A DNA stretch of 64,000 nt, from assembly GCF_007992215.1 (NCBI RefSeq), contig NZ_BJZV01000001.1:62001-126000 (forward strand). The letters run 5' to 3'. Below, one piece after another: positions 37,971-48,242 of this stretch (positions within the stretch are counted from its first letter, which is position 1; the number at the start of each line of letters is the position of its first letter). The notes below the pieces were generated by a model, which was given only the letters and a program-made list of their open reading frames with translations, had not been told where the DNA came from and made no database searches. Position numbers and translations under genes: made by a program. The stretch is from Methylobacterium gnaphalii. GTDB taxonomy: Bacteria > Pseudomonadota > Alphaproteobacteria > Rhizobiales > Beijerinckiaceae.

Positions 37971-38011
37971 CCGTGGGACGGTTGTCCCGCCTGTCCCAGG
38001 CCGTCCCACGG
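37971..38011 (+). terminator. Inverted repeat after ssuB, candidate terminator
   Basis: A perfect 11-bp inverted repeat, CCGTGGGACGG at 37971-37981 and CCGTCCCACGG at 38001-38011, with a 19-base loop, begins 15 bases after the ssuB stop. It is followed by a pyrimidine-rich CCTCTTCCT. The loop holds further GTCCC copies. Confidence 0.55.
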
Positions 38012-38203
38012 CCTCTTCCTGTGCGCCGGGAGAAGCTTCGTCTTTTCCGAGGGGCAGTCGATCGGTTGATATGGCGTTGCCCCGGGCGTTCCGCACCGCC
38101 CGGTTGAGCGTGGAGGCGAGTAGCGATTCGAGCCGGGTGCAGTTGTGCCGCCGGGCGCGCCCGGCTACCTCGCTCCCGATTGCCCGATCGAGGAGAGTGC
38201 CGA

Positions 38204-38713
38204 ATGGATGCCAATGCGCTGCGCGAGATGCAGGCCCCGCTCAAGAACAAGTATCGCGAGACGCCGGATTCGGCGGTGATCACGCTCAAGGCCAAGGGCA
38301 CCCTCGACGACACCTCCATCGCCTGCAAGGTCGAGACCGGCCGCGCGCTGGCGGTGGCAGGCCTGCATCCGGCCACCGGCGGCTCGGGCCTGGAGCTGTG
38401 CTCCGGCGACATGCTGCTCGAAGCCCTCGTCGCCTGCGCCGGCGTGACGGTGAAGGCCGTGGCCACCGCCCTCGAAATCCCACTGCGCGCCGGCACGGTG
38501 AGCGCCGAGGGTGATCTCGACTTCCGCGGCACGCTCGGTGTCGACAAGACGGCGCCGGTCGGCTTCCGCGCCATCCGTCTCACCTTCGCCCTCGACACCG
38601 ACGCGCCCCAGGACAAGCTCGACCAGCTTCTCAAGCTCACCGAGCGCTACTGCGTCGTGTTCCAGACGTTGAACAATAAGCCCGAGCTGGCGGTGACGCA
38701 GACCAAGGCCTGA
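38204..38713 (+). CDS. OsmC family peroxiredoxin-like protein
   Basis: A 169-residue protein of the OsmC/Ohr superfamily, thiol peroxidases that detoxify organic hydroperoxides. The family helix is present as LELCSGDMLLEALVACAGVTV, which contains the second conserved Cys (LVACAG), and the closing TERYCVVFQTL segment is typical. The first redox Cys of Ohr is less clear: Cys49 in DDTSIACKVET and the Cys in ELCSGD are candidates, so activity is not assured. ATG 38204 is supported by GAGGAG about 9 bases upstream. Confidence 0.82.
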   Translation: MDANALREMQAPLKNKYRETPDSAVITLKAKGTLDDTSIACKVETGRALAVAGLHPATGGSGLELCSGDMLLEALVACAGVTVKAVATALEIPLRAGTVSAEGDLDFRGTLGVDKTAPVGFRAIRLTFALDTDAPQDKLDQLLKLTERYCVVFQTLNNKPELAVTQTKA

Positions 38714-38768
38714 TGGCTCTCCTCCCGTCGCAGGGAGGCTTTGGCGGCGGGTGTGAGGACGGCCAAGC

Positions 38769-39788
38769 TCAGCGCAGCTGCACGCTGTCCACCACCTGCC
38801 GGAACAGGGCCAGCGTCTCGTCGCGCTGGTCCGCGCGCACCACGCCGAGCGAGCGCAGGTAGCCGTCGGGGGCGAAGCGGATCGTCTGGGTGATCACCAC
38901 GGCCTGGCCGGTGGGGACATCGTTGGCGCGGGCCACGATCTCGTGCCAGTCGACGCCATTCTGGCGGTAGCTCTGCGAGCGCTCGATCACGAAGTCCTTC
39001 ATGGTCTGGTTCGAGTAGAGCGCCGCGCGGGCGAAAGCCTCCCGCTGCTCGGCCGTCGGCGGCTGCTGAACGGCCTGGGCCAGGACCAGGATCGGCTGCT
39101 CCAGATTGACCGGCTGATCCTTCGGGCCACGGGTCATCAGCAGCGAGTTGCCGGCGAGCGCCCGGATCGGCCGGAACCCGGCGAGATCGTTGATGCGGAA
39201 GGGCAGGGCATCGACCTGCTGATCGAGAGTCAGCGGCGGCCGCAGGGTCACGCCGAGCAGCATGCCCTTCATGGTCTCGTCGGTTTCCGCACCCGGCGTC
39301 ATCTGCGCGACGACGAGGCCGGTGACGTCCGGGCCGTTCACGAGGAGCAGCCATTTCCGAACGGTCGGCAGGTCGGGCATGGCCGGCGCGGTGCCGTTGG
39401 CGCCATCGGCGGCCGGGGCTGGCGGCGGTGACTGGCCGCCGGCCAGCAGCACGCCTTCCAGGCCGCCGCTCACTTTGACCGCCTCGCGCGATTCCACCAC
39501 GAAGCCCTGGCTCTTGAGATTCTCGTCGGTGAAGCTCTTCTCGATCTCCCCGTAGGCGCCGCCCGGCAGCTCGACCACCGAGACCATGGCGCCGCCCTCC
39601 AGGCGCTCGAAGCCCATGAAGCGCCGCGAGGGCGCCATGTCGGAGGGGGGCTGGAAGCCGAAGCGCGAGCTCGACGGAAAGACCGGCGTGTCGGCGCGCG
39701 CGCCCGCCGTGTCGAGGGGCGGGCAGGACAGGCCGGCGACAAGCAGGCCTAGGACGGCCAGACGGCTGAGGGCGGGACGCAACGGCAT
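38769..39788 (-). CDS. Exported protein of unknown function
   Basis: A 339-residue protein with a clear signal peptide (MPLRPALSRLAVLGLLVAGLS) and a mature part of alternating strands and helices: SSRFGFQPPSDMAPSRRFMG, then a Pro/Ala-rich loop in mid-protein, then FRINDLAGFRPIRALAGNSL and a C-terminal half ending LFRQVVDSVQLR. I recognise no domain or catalytic motif. Homologues appear to me typical of Rhizobiales envelope proteins, but that is an impression. ATG 39788 starts the signal peptide; the ORF is open to 39989. It is the last gene of a same-strand run dapB-gpmA-alkB. Confidence 0.8.
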   Translation of the reverse strand: MPLRPALSRLAVLGLLVAGLSCPPLDTAGARADTPVFPSSSRFGFQPPSDMAPSRRFMGFERLEGGAMVSVVELPGGAYGEIEKSFTDENLKSQGFVVESREAVKVSGGLEGVLLAGGQSPPPAPAADGANGTAPAMPDLPTVRKWLLLVNGPDVTGLVVAQMTPGAETDETMKGMLLGVTLRPPLTLDQQVDALPFRINDLAGFRPIRALAGNSLLMTRGPKDQPVNLEQPILVLAQAVQQPPTAEQREAFARAALYSNQTMKDFVIERSQSYRQNGVDWHEIVARANDVPTGQAVVITQTIRFAPDGYLRSLGVVRADQRDETLALFRQVVDSVQLR

Positions 39789-39816
39789 CGGGATCGTGTC
39801 TCCGGAAAGCCCGCAC

Positions 39817-39847
39817 GGGCGGGCGCTCACCCGCGATGGGTCCGCCC
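39817..39847 (-). terminator. Hairpin between alkB and the exported protein gene
   Basis: Nested inverted repeats GGGCGG/CCGCCC and ACCC/GGGT, with a 6-base bulge on one side, lie 15 bases after the alkB stop and about 30 bases before the next start. It could end the gpmA-alkB message or fold in the next leader. No T-run follows. Confidence 0.3.
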
Positions 39848-39861
39848 GCATGCCATTGCTG

Positions 39862-40563
39862 TCAAGCGGTGGCCGGGCCGGGAGGCCGAGACACGCGGCG
39901 CAGCGTGAGGTTGCAGCGGCCGCCGGCAGGCAGGAAGCGCCGCAGGATCGCGTCGAGCCGGTCGCCCTCGCACCCGTGATCCTCGGCAAACAGCTGCGGC
40001 GGCTCGGCGATCAGGCGGTCGACGCCGTGGTGGATCAGCCGCGATGGGCCGCCCATCACGAGGGCGTCGCCACTGGCGAGGCGGATCGAGCGGGTCGGAT
40101 CGCCGCGCTTCAGGCCGCCGTAGCGAAACAGCGCGGTCGCACCGAGCGACAGGGAGACCACGGGTGCGGCGAGGTCGTCCTCGTCCCGGTCCTGGTGCAG
40201 GCCCATGCGGGCACTCGCCTCGTAGAGGTTCACCAGGCAGGCCTCGGGCGGCGCGGGGTATCCGCCGAGTGCGTTCCAGGCCGCGAGCGCCGTCTCGGGG
40301 ATCGCCGGCCAGGGTGTTCCCGTCTCGGGATGATGAGGCTGGTAGCGGTAACCGTCCCGGTCGGAGACCCAGCCGAGCTGCCCGCAATTCGTCATGCGTA
40401 CCGAGAACGGCTTGCCGGTGCGCGGCATGCGCGGGGTGTAGGGCGGCGCGGCCTCGCAGACGGCCGTCAGCGCGGCACCGAGACGGACCCGCGCGTGCGC
40501 GTCGAGCCAACCCGGATAGTGGATCAGCCCCGGTGCCAGTTCGATGGGAGGTGCCCCGGTCAG
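39862..40563 (-). CDS. alkB: Alpha-ketoglutarate-dependent dioxygenase AlkB
   Basis: Repairs alkylated bases in DNA or RNA by oxidative demethylation using Fe(II) and 2-oxoglutarate. Read from 40563 it has 233 residues with the Fe ligands HQD (about 123-125) and His178/179 in IHHGVDR, and the 2-oxoglutarate arginines in [10 protein letters not shown]. The first ATG, at 40428, would cut off about 45 residues that look genuine ([32 protein letters not shown]). No ATG, GTG or TTG lies in that part. A CTG at 40563 with AAGGA 6 bases before it, overlapping the gpmA stop as CTGA, is the best start. Confidence 0.85.
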   Translation of the reverse strand: MTGAPPIELAPGLIHYPGWLDAHARVRLGAALTAVCEAAPPYTPRMPRTGKPFSVRMTNCGQLGWVSDRDGYRYQPHHPETGTPWPAIPETALAAWNALGGYPAPPEACLVNLYEASARMGLHQDRDEDDLAAPVVSLSLGATALFRYGGLKRGDPTRSIRLASGDALVMGGPSRLIHHGVDRLIAEPPQLFAEDHGCEGDRLDAILRRFLPAGGRCNLTLRRVSRPPGPATA

Positions 40564-41189
40564 TCGATGTCCTTGTCGAGGCTGGTCTTGGCCTCGACGG
40601 TCGCGTCGGCCTTGAGGTGGTAGACCAGTGGAACGCCGGTCGCGATCTCCAGGCCGGCGATGGTCTGCGTCGTCATGCCGTCGAGCACCATCACGAGGGC
40701 CCGCAGGGAATTGCCGTGCGCGGCCACGAGGACGCGCTTGCCGGCCAGCACCTTCGGCAGGATGGCCTGGATGTAGAAGGGCAGGACGCGGGCGACGGTG
40801 TCCTTGAGGCTCTCACCGCCGGGCGGTGGCACGTCATAGGACCGGCGCCACAGCCGAACCTGCTCATTGCCCCAGCGCTGCCGGGCATCGTCCTTGTTGA
40901 GGCCGGAGAGGTCGCCGTAATCGCGCTCGTTCAGGGCTTCGGTGCGGATCGTTTCGATGCCGGTCTGCCCCATCTCTTCGAGCATCAGAGCACAGGTGCG
41001 CTGGGCGCGGCCGAGATTGGACGTGTAGGCCAGGTCGAACTCGTAGCCCTGCTCCTTGAGCCAGCGGCCGGCAATGCGGGCTTCCTCGACGCCCTTTTCG
41101 GTCAGGCCGGGGTCGCGCCAGCCGGTGAACAGGTTCTTGAGGTTCCACTCGCTCTGGCCGTGGCGAGCGAGGACGAGCAGGCGCTCCAT
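40560..41189 (-). CDS. gpmA: 2,3-bisphosphoglycerate-dependent phosphoglycerate mutase
   Basis: Interconverts 3- and 2-phosphoglycerate in glycolysis and gluconeogenesis. The 209-residue protein has the family motifs [18 protein letters not shown] with catalytic His, the substrate-site [28 protein letters not shown] and the second catalytic His in [12 protein letters not shown]. It is shorter than the 250-residue E. coli type, as usual in alphaproteobacteria. It lies between dapB and alkB on one strand and overlaps alkB by 4 bases. Confidence 0.95.
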   Translation of the reverse strand: MERLLVLARHGQSEWNLKNLFTGWRDPGLTEKGVEEARIAGRWLKEQGYEFDLAYTSNLGRAQRTCALMLEEMGQTGIETIRTEALNERDYGDLSGLNKDDARQRWGNEQVRLWRRSYDVPPPGGESLKDTVARVLPFYIQAILPKVLAGKRVLVAAHGNSLRALVMVLDGMTTQTIAGLEIATGVPLVYHLKADATVEAKTSLDKDID

Positions 41190-41340
41190 AGACGGGGGAC
41201 TCCGCGCAGGGGTGGTGGTCTCGGCAGGTAGCGTCGCGCGCCTGAACGCGGCGTGACGGCCGGCTCCTAGCAGAGGCCGAACGCCGTCCCAAGCGTTGGA
41301 GGGGCCGATAGGTTGCGACTTTGGTCCATCTTAATTGGGG

Positions 41341-42150
41341 TCAGAGCCCAAGCACGTCGTCCATGCCATAAAGGCCGGGCGACTTGTCGAAGGCCCATCT
41401 CGCCGCGCGCAGGGCGCCGCGGGCGAAGATGGCGCGATCCTCGGCGTGGTGGCTCAGCGTGATGCGCTCGGACGGGCCGGCGAAGATCACGCTGTGGTCA
41501 CCGACGACGCTGCCGCCGCGCAACGTCGCAAAGCCGATATCGCCGGGGCGGCGCGCGCCGGTATGGCCCTCGCGGCTCGCGACGCTGGCTTTCGCGAGCT
41601 CGACCTTCCGGCCCTCGGCGGCGGCCTCGCCGAGGAGAAGCGCAGTGCCGGAGGGGGCATCGACCTTCATGCGATGGTGCATCTCCAGCACCTCGATGTC
41701 GAATTCCTCGCCGAGCGTCGCAGCGACCTTGCGCACGAGGGAGGCCAGCAGGTTCACGCCGAGCGACATGTTGCCGGAGCGCACAATGCGGGCATGGTAG
41801 GAGGCCGCCTTGAGCTTTTCGAGGTCGTCGCCCGACAGGCCGGTGGTGCCGACGACGTGGACGATGCGGGCCTGGGCCGCGAGTTCGGCGAAGGCCACCG
41901 TCGCCTTCGGGACGGTGAAGTCGAGCACGGCATCGGCTTCGGCGAAGACCGGCAGCGGATCGTCGCTGACCTCGACACCGAGCGGGCTGAGACCGGCCAG
42001 CGTCCCCGCATCGTGGCCGACCACATGCGAGCCCTCGCGTTCGACCGCGCCGGACAGGACGCAGTGCTCCGCCTCGGCGACCGCGCGGATCAGCATTCGC
42101 CCCATCCGGCCCTCGGCGCCGGTGACCACGATCTTCAAGGTCGAGCTCAT
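41341..42150 (-). CDS. dapB: 4-hydroxy-tetrahydrodipicolinate reductase
   Basis: Catalyses the NAD(P)H-dependent step to tetrahydrodipicolinate in lysine and diaminopimelate synthesis. The 269-residue protein has the nucleotide motif [10 protein letters not shown] near residues 9-18, then [14 protein letters not shown], the DapB signature [19 protein letters not shown] with the catalytic His/Lys, and [22 protein letters not shown] with its dicarboxylate-binding residues. A 151-base gap separates it from gpmA downstream. The palindromic repeat B lies just upstream. Confidence 0.97.
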   Translation of the reverse strand: MSSTLKIVVTGAEGRMGRMLIRAVAEAEHCVLSGAVEREGSHVVGHDAGTLAGLSPLGVEVSDDPLPVFAEADAVLDFTVPKATVAFAELAAQARIVHVVGTTGLSGDDLEKLKAASYHARIVRSGNMSLGVNLLASLVRKVAATLGEEFDIEVLEMHHRMKVDAPSGTALLLGEAAAEGRKVELAKASVASREGHTGARRPGDIGFATLRGGSVVGDHSVIFAGPSERITLSHHAEDRAIFARGALRAARWAFDKSPGLYGMDDVLGL

Positions 42151-42196
42151 GGGAACTCCTGGCTTGGCACCGTCAGGCCGGTGGCAGACCCACTGC

Positions 42197-42315
42197 CGTC
42201 ACTCCGGGGCCGCGCAGCGGAACCCGAAAACCACGACGGGGCACGACGACACGACAAACCTGCGGCATCACGGGTGGATTCCGGGTTCTCGCCTTCGGCG
42301 AGCCCGGGAATGACG
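42197..42315. repeat. Intergenic palindromic repeat element, copy B
   Basis: About 119 bases between kup and dapB. The outer ends are CGTCACTCC and GGGAATGACG, and the right half folds as ATTCCGGG (42278-42285) with an inner CTCGCC/GGCGAG stem, closely matching copy A at 7787-7884. The centre is longer and diverged, and the left hairpin is degraded. Confidence 0.6.
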
Positions 42316-42355
42316 GTGAGGGATGTAAGGCCAGTCGGGAGCACTTGGCGACTCC

Positions 42356-44365
42356 CTACACCGTCACTTGCGTCCCGACCTCCACCACGCGGCCGGTCGG
42401 AATCTGGAAGAAGTCCGTGGCGTCGTTGGCGTTCTTGGCGAGCGTGATGAAGATCCGGTCCTGCCAGAGCGGCATGCCCGAATGGGCCGCCGGGCGGATC
42501 GAGCGGCGCGACAGGAAGAACGAGGTCGACATGATGTCGAACTTGAAGCCCTCTTTCCGCAGCAGTGCCAGCGCCTTGGGGATGTTCGGCGTCTCCATGT
42601 AGCCGAACCTCATCACGGCGCGATGGAAATGCGGGCCGATCGGCTCGATCCGCACCCGCTCGCTATCGGGGAAGCGCGGCGTGTCGACGGTCTCGATGGT
42701 CAAGACCACGTTCTTCTCGTGGACGACCTTGTTGTGCTTCATGTTGTGCAGGAGGGCGGCGGGCGCGATCTCGGGGTCGCTGGTCAGGAACACCGCCGTG
42801 CCCTTCACATGATGGTACGACGAGCTCTTCTCCAGCATGCCGACGAGCTCGGCGAGCGGCACGTCGGTCTTGCGGGTCTTCTTGGTGAGGATCGCGACGC
42901 CGCGCACCCAGGTCCACATCATCAGCATCAGCCCGCCGGCGAGCAGCAGGGGCACGTAGCCGCCCTCGTGCAGCTTGAGCAGGTTCGAGGCCAGGAACAT
43001 CGTTTCCAAGATGATGAACGGCATCATGATCAGCGCCGCCAGCGCCGGTCCGAGCCGCATCACCTTCCAGAGCACGATGTAGGCCATGCTGGCGGTGAGC
43101 AGCATGGTGCCGGTCACGGCGATGCCGTAGGCAGCGGCGAGCGCCGAGGAGGTGCGGAACACGATCGCCAGGATCACCACGGCGAGGCCGAGCAGCATGT
43201 TGATCTGCGGCAGATAGATCTGGCCGGAATGGCTCTCCGAGGTATGGCGGATCTCCATGCGCGGCAGCATGCCGAGCTGGATCGCCTGCCGCGACAGCGA
43301 GAAGGCGCCGGTGATCACGGCCTGTGAGGCGGTCACGGTGGCGAGCGTCGCCAGGACCACCATCGGCAGCAGCGCCCAACCCGGCACGAGCTGGTAGAAC
43401 GGGTCGGTGGTCTCCGGCTTGGCGAGCACGAGGGCGGTCTGGCCGAGATAGTTCATCATCAGGCAGGGGCCGACGAAGAACAGCCAGGCGAACTGGATCG
43501 GCTTTCGGCCGAAATGGCCGAGATCGGCGAACAGCGCCTCGGCACCGGTCACGGCCAGGAACACTGCGCCGAGCGCCACCAGGGCGTAGCTGCCGTGGTT
43601 CAGCAGGTAGTTCACCGCGTGCCAGGGGTTGAAGGCCCAGAACACCGTCGGGTTGCTGATGACATGGGGCACGGCGGCGATGGCCAGCGACAGGAACCAG
43701 CAGGCCATGATCGGCCCGAAGAAGGTCGCGACCTTGGCCGTGCCCCGGCTCTGAACTAGGAACAGGCCGAGGATGATCGCCACGGTGATCGGCAGCACGT
43801 ATTCCTCGAAGGCCGGGGTAACGAGCTTGAGGCCCTCCACCGAGGACAGCACCGAGATTGCCGGGGTCACCACCGAGTCGCCGTAGAACAGGGCGGCGCC
43901 GAGCAGGCCGAGCATGAAGACGAGGCGCGAGCCGCCGAGCGCGTGGCGCGCCTGCGCCATCAGCGAGAGGATGCCGCCCTCGCCCTTGTTGTCCATGCGC
44001 AGCAGAATCGAGACGTAGTTGATCGAGACGATCAGCATCAGCGCCCAGAGGATCAGCGAGGTGGTGCCGATCACCTCCTCGCTGGTCAGCGTGCCGTCGG
44101 CGCGAGAGGGGGCGAGCGCCTCGCGGAAGGCGTAGAGCGGGCTCGTGCCGATATCGCCGTAGACGACGCCGATCGAGCCGAGCGCGAGCGGGAAGAAACC
44201 CGCCTTGGAATGGCCGTGAGCGGATTCCTCGGAGGCGTCGACGGAGCCCGCTGAGGCGGCGACGGGGCCGCCCTCGCCGGGAGCGGGGCCGGCCGCTGCG
44301 GCGCCCTCGAACGCAGCCTTGGCGGCCGGGCCTGCAGGCGTGCTCGGCGAGACGGGTTGGGTCAT
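42356..44365 (-). CDS. kup: Potassium uptake protein Kup
   Basis: A proton-coupled K+ importer of the KUP/HAK family, 669 residues. After a non-conserved Ala/Pro-rich cytoplasmic tail of about 50 residues comes the family start [20 protein letters not shown], then about 12 membrane segments, with [24 protein letters not shown]-like [31 protein letters not shown] (read in parts) and a C-terminal cytoplasmic domain of about 150 residues ending [11 protein letters not shown]. Two hairpins lie in its upstream region, one just 28 bases before the start codon. Confidence 0.95.
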   Translation of the reverse strand: MTQPVSPSTPAGPAAKAAFEGAAAAGPAPGEGGPVAASAGSVDASEESAHGHSKAGFFPLALGSIGVVYGDIGTSPLYAFREALAPSRADGTLTSEEVIGTTSLILWALMLIVSINYVSILLRMDNKGEGGILSLMAQARHALGGSRLVFMLGLLGAALFYGDSVVTPAISVLSSVEGLKLVTPAFEEYVLPITVAIILGLFLVQSRGTAKVATFFGPIMACWFLSLAIAAVPHVISNPTVFWAFNPWHAVNYLLNHGSYALVALGAVFLAVTGAEALFADLGHFGRKPIQFAWLFFVGPCLMMNYLGQTALVLAKPETTDPFYQLVPGWALLPMVVLATLATVTASQAVITGAFSLSRQAIQLGMLPRMEIRHTSESHSGQIYLPQINMLLGLAVVILAIVFRTSSALAAAYGIAVTGTMLLTASMAYIVLWKVMRLGPALAALIMMPFIILETMFLASNLLKLHEGGYVPLLLAGGLMLMMWTWVRGVAILTKKTRKTDVPLAELVGMLEKSSSYHHVKGTAVFLTSDPEIAPAALLHNMKHNKVVHEKNVVLTIETVDTPRFPDSERVRIEPIGPHFHRAVMRFGYMETPNIPKALALLRKEGFKFDIMSTSFFLSRRSIRPAAHSGMPLWQDRIFITLAKNANDATDFFQIPTGRVVEVGTQVTV

Positions 44366-44392
44366 GGAGTCCGGTCTATGCTCAAGAGTCTA

Positions 44393-44434
44393 GAGCAGGC
44401 TGCGAAACAGACGGCTTTCGCGGACAGCCTGCTC
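44393..44434. repeat. Hairpin in the kup leader / ispG downstream region
   Basis: GAGCAGGCTG (44393-44402) pairs perfectly with CAGCCTGCTC (44425-44434), and inside it CGAAA pairs with TTTCG. It begins 28 bases before the kup start codon and lies about 150 bases after the ispG stop. No T-run follows, so a leader element or part of a dispersed repeat is as likely as a terminator. Confidence 0.5.
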
Positions 44435-44459
44435 CAACTCTTTCAATCGATCATGTTTT

Positions 44460-44489
44460 CTGCGTTTCGACGGATCCATCAAAACGCAG
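44460..44489. repeat. Second inverted repeat between ispG and kup
   Basis: CTGCGTTT and AAACGCAG flank a 14-base loop containing GGATCC. With the neighbouring hairpin and the sequence ATCGATCATGTTTT between them, it looks like a composite repeat of the type scattered in rhizobial genomes; only one copy is in this window. Confidence 0.4.
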
Positions 44490-44585
44490 CCTGATCCAGG
44501 CGCGGGTTCTGCAGGATCGGCATGACGAAGGCGCGTCAGACGGCTCGAGGGGAGAACCATGGAATCGGCGATCACGCCGACCCCG

Positions 44586-45926
<1,341 letters not shown>

Positions 45927-46324
45927 TTGGGACCTTGGCTCGGAGACGTGGCCGCTTCCGTCGGTCTCGTCGGGCGTGGCCGTGGGCGGGGATCCTGCGT
46001 GGCAGTCTAGCCGATCGCGCGAACGCCCGCGACCGCTTTAGCTGTGAGCGGCCACAACCACCGTCAACCGCGTACAGCGCATGGGTGACGGTCACCTCGA
46101 CGCCTATCGGTCTTCGGCCCGCTTCATGTCGCATCCCGCGCGGGATGTCGAGCGCTCGCTGCGATGCGGCAGACAGTTCGGACCTGGGCTGTCGCGCGGT
46201 ACGGCAAGCCAATCTGCCGCCGCGCTGCCATGCGCGCGGCTATTTTGAACCACCGTAGATCACCACTATTTATTGCTACGCAGCATTTTTGAGTTGCGTT
46301 GCAATATGCGCTCGCGAGGTTCGG
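45927..46324. other. Divergent region between ispG and the patatin gene
   Basis: 398 bases without a credible gene. The short ORFs on both strands are Arg-rich shadows. The last 80 bases before the patatin gene are markedly AT-richer than the surroundings and contain two TGC-N3-GCA motifs. Confidence 0.5.
46274..46304 (+). promoter_or_regulatory. Pair of TGC-N3-GCA motifs upstream of patatin gene
   Basis: TGCTACGCA at 46274-46282 and TTGCGTTGCAA at 46294-46304 are short palindromes 21 bases apart centre to centre, in an AT-rich stretch ending 20 bases before the ATG. Spacing of two helical turns suggests a dimeric repressor. TGC/GCA-type sites are known for PhaR-like regulators of polyhydroxyalkanoate genes, but this link is inferred. 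Confidence 0.35.
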
Positions 46325-47452
46325 ATGGATCAAACCGGCACGACTTCCGATGTCAAAGCTCTGTCCACGGTCGTCCCGAGCGGGGCGGCCGAAACGACTG
46401 TGTCTCCCGGCCGCCGTCGGCCCCTGGCCTCGCCGCGGGCGGAGAAGACGGTGTCGCTGGCCCTGCAGGGTGGCGGCGCGCACGGCGCCTTCACCTGGGG
46501 CGTGCTCGACGCGCTGATCGAGGACGGGCGGCTCGGCTTCGACGCGGTGACGGGGGCGAGCGCGGGCGCCATGAACGCCGTGGTGCTGGTCGATGGCTGG
46601 CTGGCTGGAGGTCCTGATGGCGCGCGTGCCGCTCTCGAGTCGTTCTGGCGCCATGCCAGCGTCGACGGCGACCTCTGGCCGGTGCAGCGCGGGATGGTCA
46701 GCGGCGTCGTGGGCGCGTTCAAGGACAACCCCATCGCCGAATTCTGGCTGAAGGCGCTGGCGCCGAGCCCCTACGTCTCCAACCCGCTCAACATCAACCC
46801 GCTGCGCAGGGCGCTTGAACAGACCGTGGATTTCGAGCGGCTGCGTGCTGCGGAGACGGCCGACGTGTTCGTCTCGGCCACCAATGTCTGGACGGGCAAG
46901 CTCACGGTGTTCGAGCGCCAGGGCCTGACCGCCGACCACCTGATGGCCTCGGCCTGCCTGCCCACGGTGTTCCAGGCGGTGGAGATCGACGGCGTGCCGT
47001 ACTGGGATGGCGGCTATCTCGGCAACCCGGCCCTCTATCCGCTGCACCAGCGGGCGGGCGAACAGGCGGGCAGCCACGACATCCTGATCGTCCAGATCAA
47101 CCCGGTCGAGCGCCGCGAGACGCCGCGTACGCCGCAGGAGATCCAGAACCGGCTCAACGAGATCACCTTCAACGCCAACCTGATGCGGGAATTGCGCGCC
47201 ATCGACGTGATGCACGGGCTGCTCGCCGAGACGGCGCCCGATGGGACGGCGGCCAAGCGCGTCCTCATCCACCGCATCGACGGGACCGAGGCCTTGGACG
47301 ATTACGACGCCGCCTCGCGGCTCGATGCCCGCTGGCGTTGCCTCGAGCGCCTGCGCGACCGTGGCCGCGAGGCGGCCGTGCACTGGCTTGCCGAGCGCTT
47401 CGACAGCGTCGGGCACGAGAGCACGCTCGATCTGCAGAGTGCGTATCAATAG
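46325..47452 (+). CDS. Patatin-like phospholipase
   Basis: A 375-residue serine acyl hydrolase. Motifs are intact: oxyanion hole LQGGGAHGAFTWGVLD near 46-61, nucleophile elbow GASAGAMN with Ser79, and the catalytic Asp in DGGYLGNP near 228. The N-terminal 40 residues are a Ser/Thr/Arg-rich tail with no signal peptide. Patatins of this type hydrolyse phospholipids; some in polymer-storing bacteria act on polyhydroxybutyrate granules. ATG 46325 is supported by GAGG 5 bases before it. It ends with a hairpin before the sigma factor gene. Confidence 0.9.
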   Translation: MDQTGTTSDVKALSTVVPSGAAETTVSPGRRRPLASPRAEKTVSLALQGGGAHGAFTWGVLDALIEDGRLGFDAVTGASAGAMNAVVLVDGWLAGGPDGARAALESFWRHASVDGDLWPVQRGMVSGVVGAFKDNPIAEFWLKALAPSPYVSNPLNINPLRRALEQTVDFERLRAAETADVFVSATNVWTGKLTVFERQGLTADHLMASACLPTVFQAVEIDGVPYWDGGYLGNPALYPLHQRAGEQAGSHDILIVQINPVERRETPRTPQEIQNRLNEITFNANLMRELRAIDVMHGLLAETAPDGTAAKRVLIHRIDGTEALDDYDAASRLDARWRCLERLRDRGREAAVHWLAERFDSVGHESTLDLQSAYQ

Positions 47453-47473
47453 CACTCATATGCTAAGAAGGCA

Positions 47474-47505
47474 GGAGCCCAGGCTCGGATTAAAGCCCAG
47501 GCTCC
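47474..47505 (+). terminator. Hairpin / 11-bp direct repeat between patatin and sigma factor genes
   Basis: AGCCCAGGCTC occurs twice, at 47476-47486 and 47494-47504, 18 bases apart. The same bases can fold as GGAGCC...GGCTCC with an inner GGCT/AGCC stem. It may end the patatin message, but its closeness to the sigma factor start (16 bases) also fits an operator. Confidence 0.4.
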
Positions 47506-47520
47506 GCACGTTGACCCATC

Positions 47521-48183
47521 ATGATCTCCAGCCGATCACGCTCGAAGCGACCCGATATCGTCGATCTGCTGCCGCCGTTGCGGCGCTACGCGCGCTCGCT
47601 CACGCGTGATTCGCTGAAGGCGGATGACCTCGTCCACGATACCCTGGTGAAGGCGCTGGAGGCCAAGGGGTCTCTGCGCGCCAACACCAACCTGCGCACC
47701 TGGATGATGACGGTGCTGCACAACGTCTTCATCGATGAGCAGCGCCGCAAGAAGGTCGAGGCGCGCCACGCCGACGTGCTGGTCCAGCTCAGCGATGAGG
47801 TCGCGCTGCCGGCGCAGGAGGGGCAGGTCAGGCTCTCGCAGATCCGCCGGGCCTTCGAGACATTGCCGGAGGAGCAACGCGCGGCGCTGCACCTCGTGAC
47901 GCTCGAGGGCATGGCCTATGCGGAGGCGGCCGACGTGCTCGGCATCCCGATCGGCACGCTGATGTCGCGGCTCGGCCGCGGCCGCGCGGCCCTGCGGGCC
48001 TTCGAGGAGAACGAGCCCGCGCGAGCTGGGCAGGGCGGCGGCCAGGCGGGGCCTCCCTCGAGCCCTTCTGAGCGCGGGCGGCCGCAATTGCGCATCGTCG
48101 CAAGCACCGGGCGCCCGGATACGGATGCGTTCGCCGGGCAGAATCCAGACGTGGCACACAGACAGGCGGTCGGCGAGGCGTGA
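47521..48183 (+). CDS. ECF-type RNA polymerase sigma factor
   Basis: A 220-residue group-4 sigma factor. Region 2 is visible in LLPPLRRYARSLTRDSLKADDLVHDTLVKA and NLRTWMMTVLHNVFIDEQRR (each read in parts), and region 4 in AFETLPEEQRAALHLVTLEG with helix-turn-helix AEAADVLGIPIGTLMSRLGRGR. The last 50 residues are a low-complexity Gly/Pro/Ser tail beyond region 4, longer than usual. The gene just downstream encodes a membrane anti-sigma factor, so it likely responds to an envelope signal. It is not EcfG by context: no phyR or nepR is adjacent. The ribosome binding site is weak. Confidence 0.9.
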   Translation: MISSRSRSKRPDIVDLLPPLRRYARSLTRDSLKADDLVHDTLVKALEAKGSLRANTNLRTWMMTVLHNVFIDEQRRKKVEARHADVLVQLSDEVALPAQEGQVRLSQIRRAFETLPEEQRAALHLVTLEGMAYAEAADVLGIPIGTLMSRLGRGRAALRAFEENEPARAGQGGGQAGPPSSPSERGRPQLRIVASTGRPDTDAFAGQNPDVAHRQAVGEA

Positions 48184-48242
48184 GCCTCGATCCGGGCGGT
48201 GGATCGATCGGACGGAGCGATCCGGAAAGGTGGAGTGGCGTG

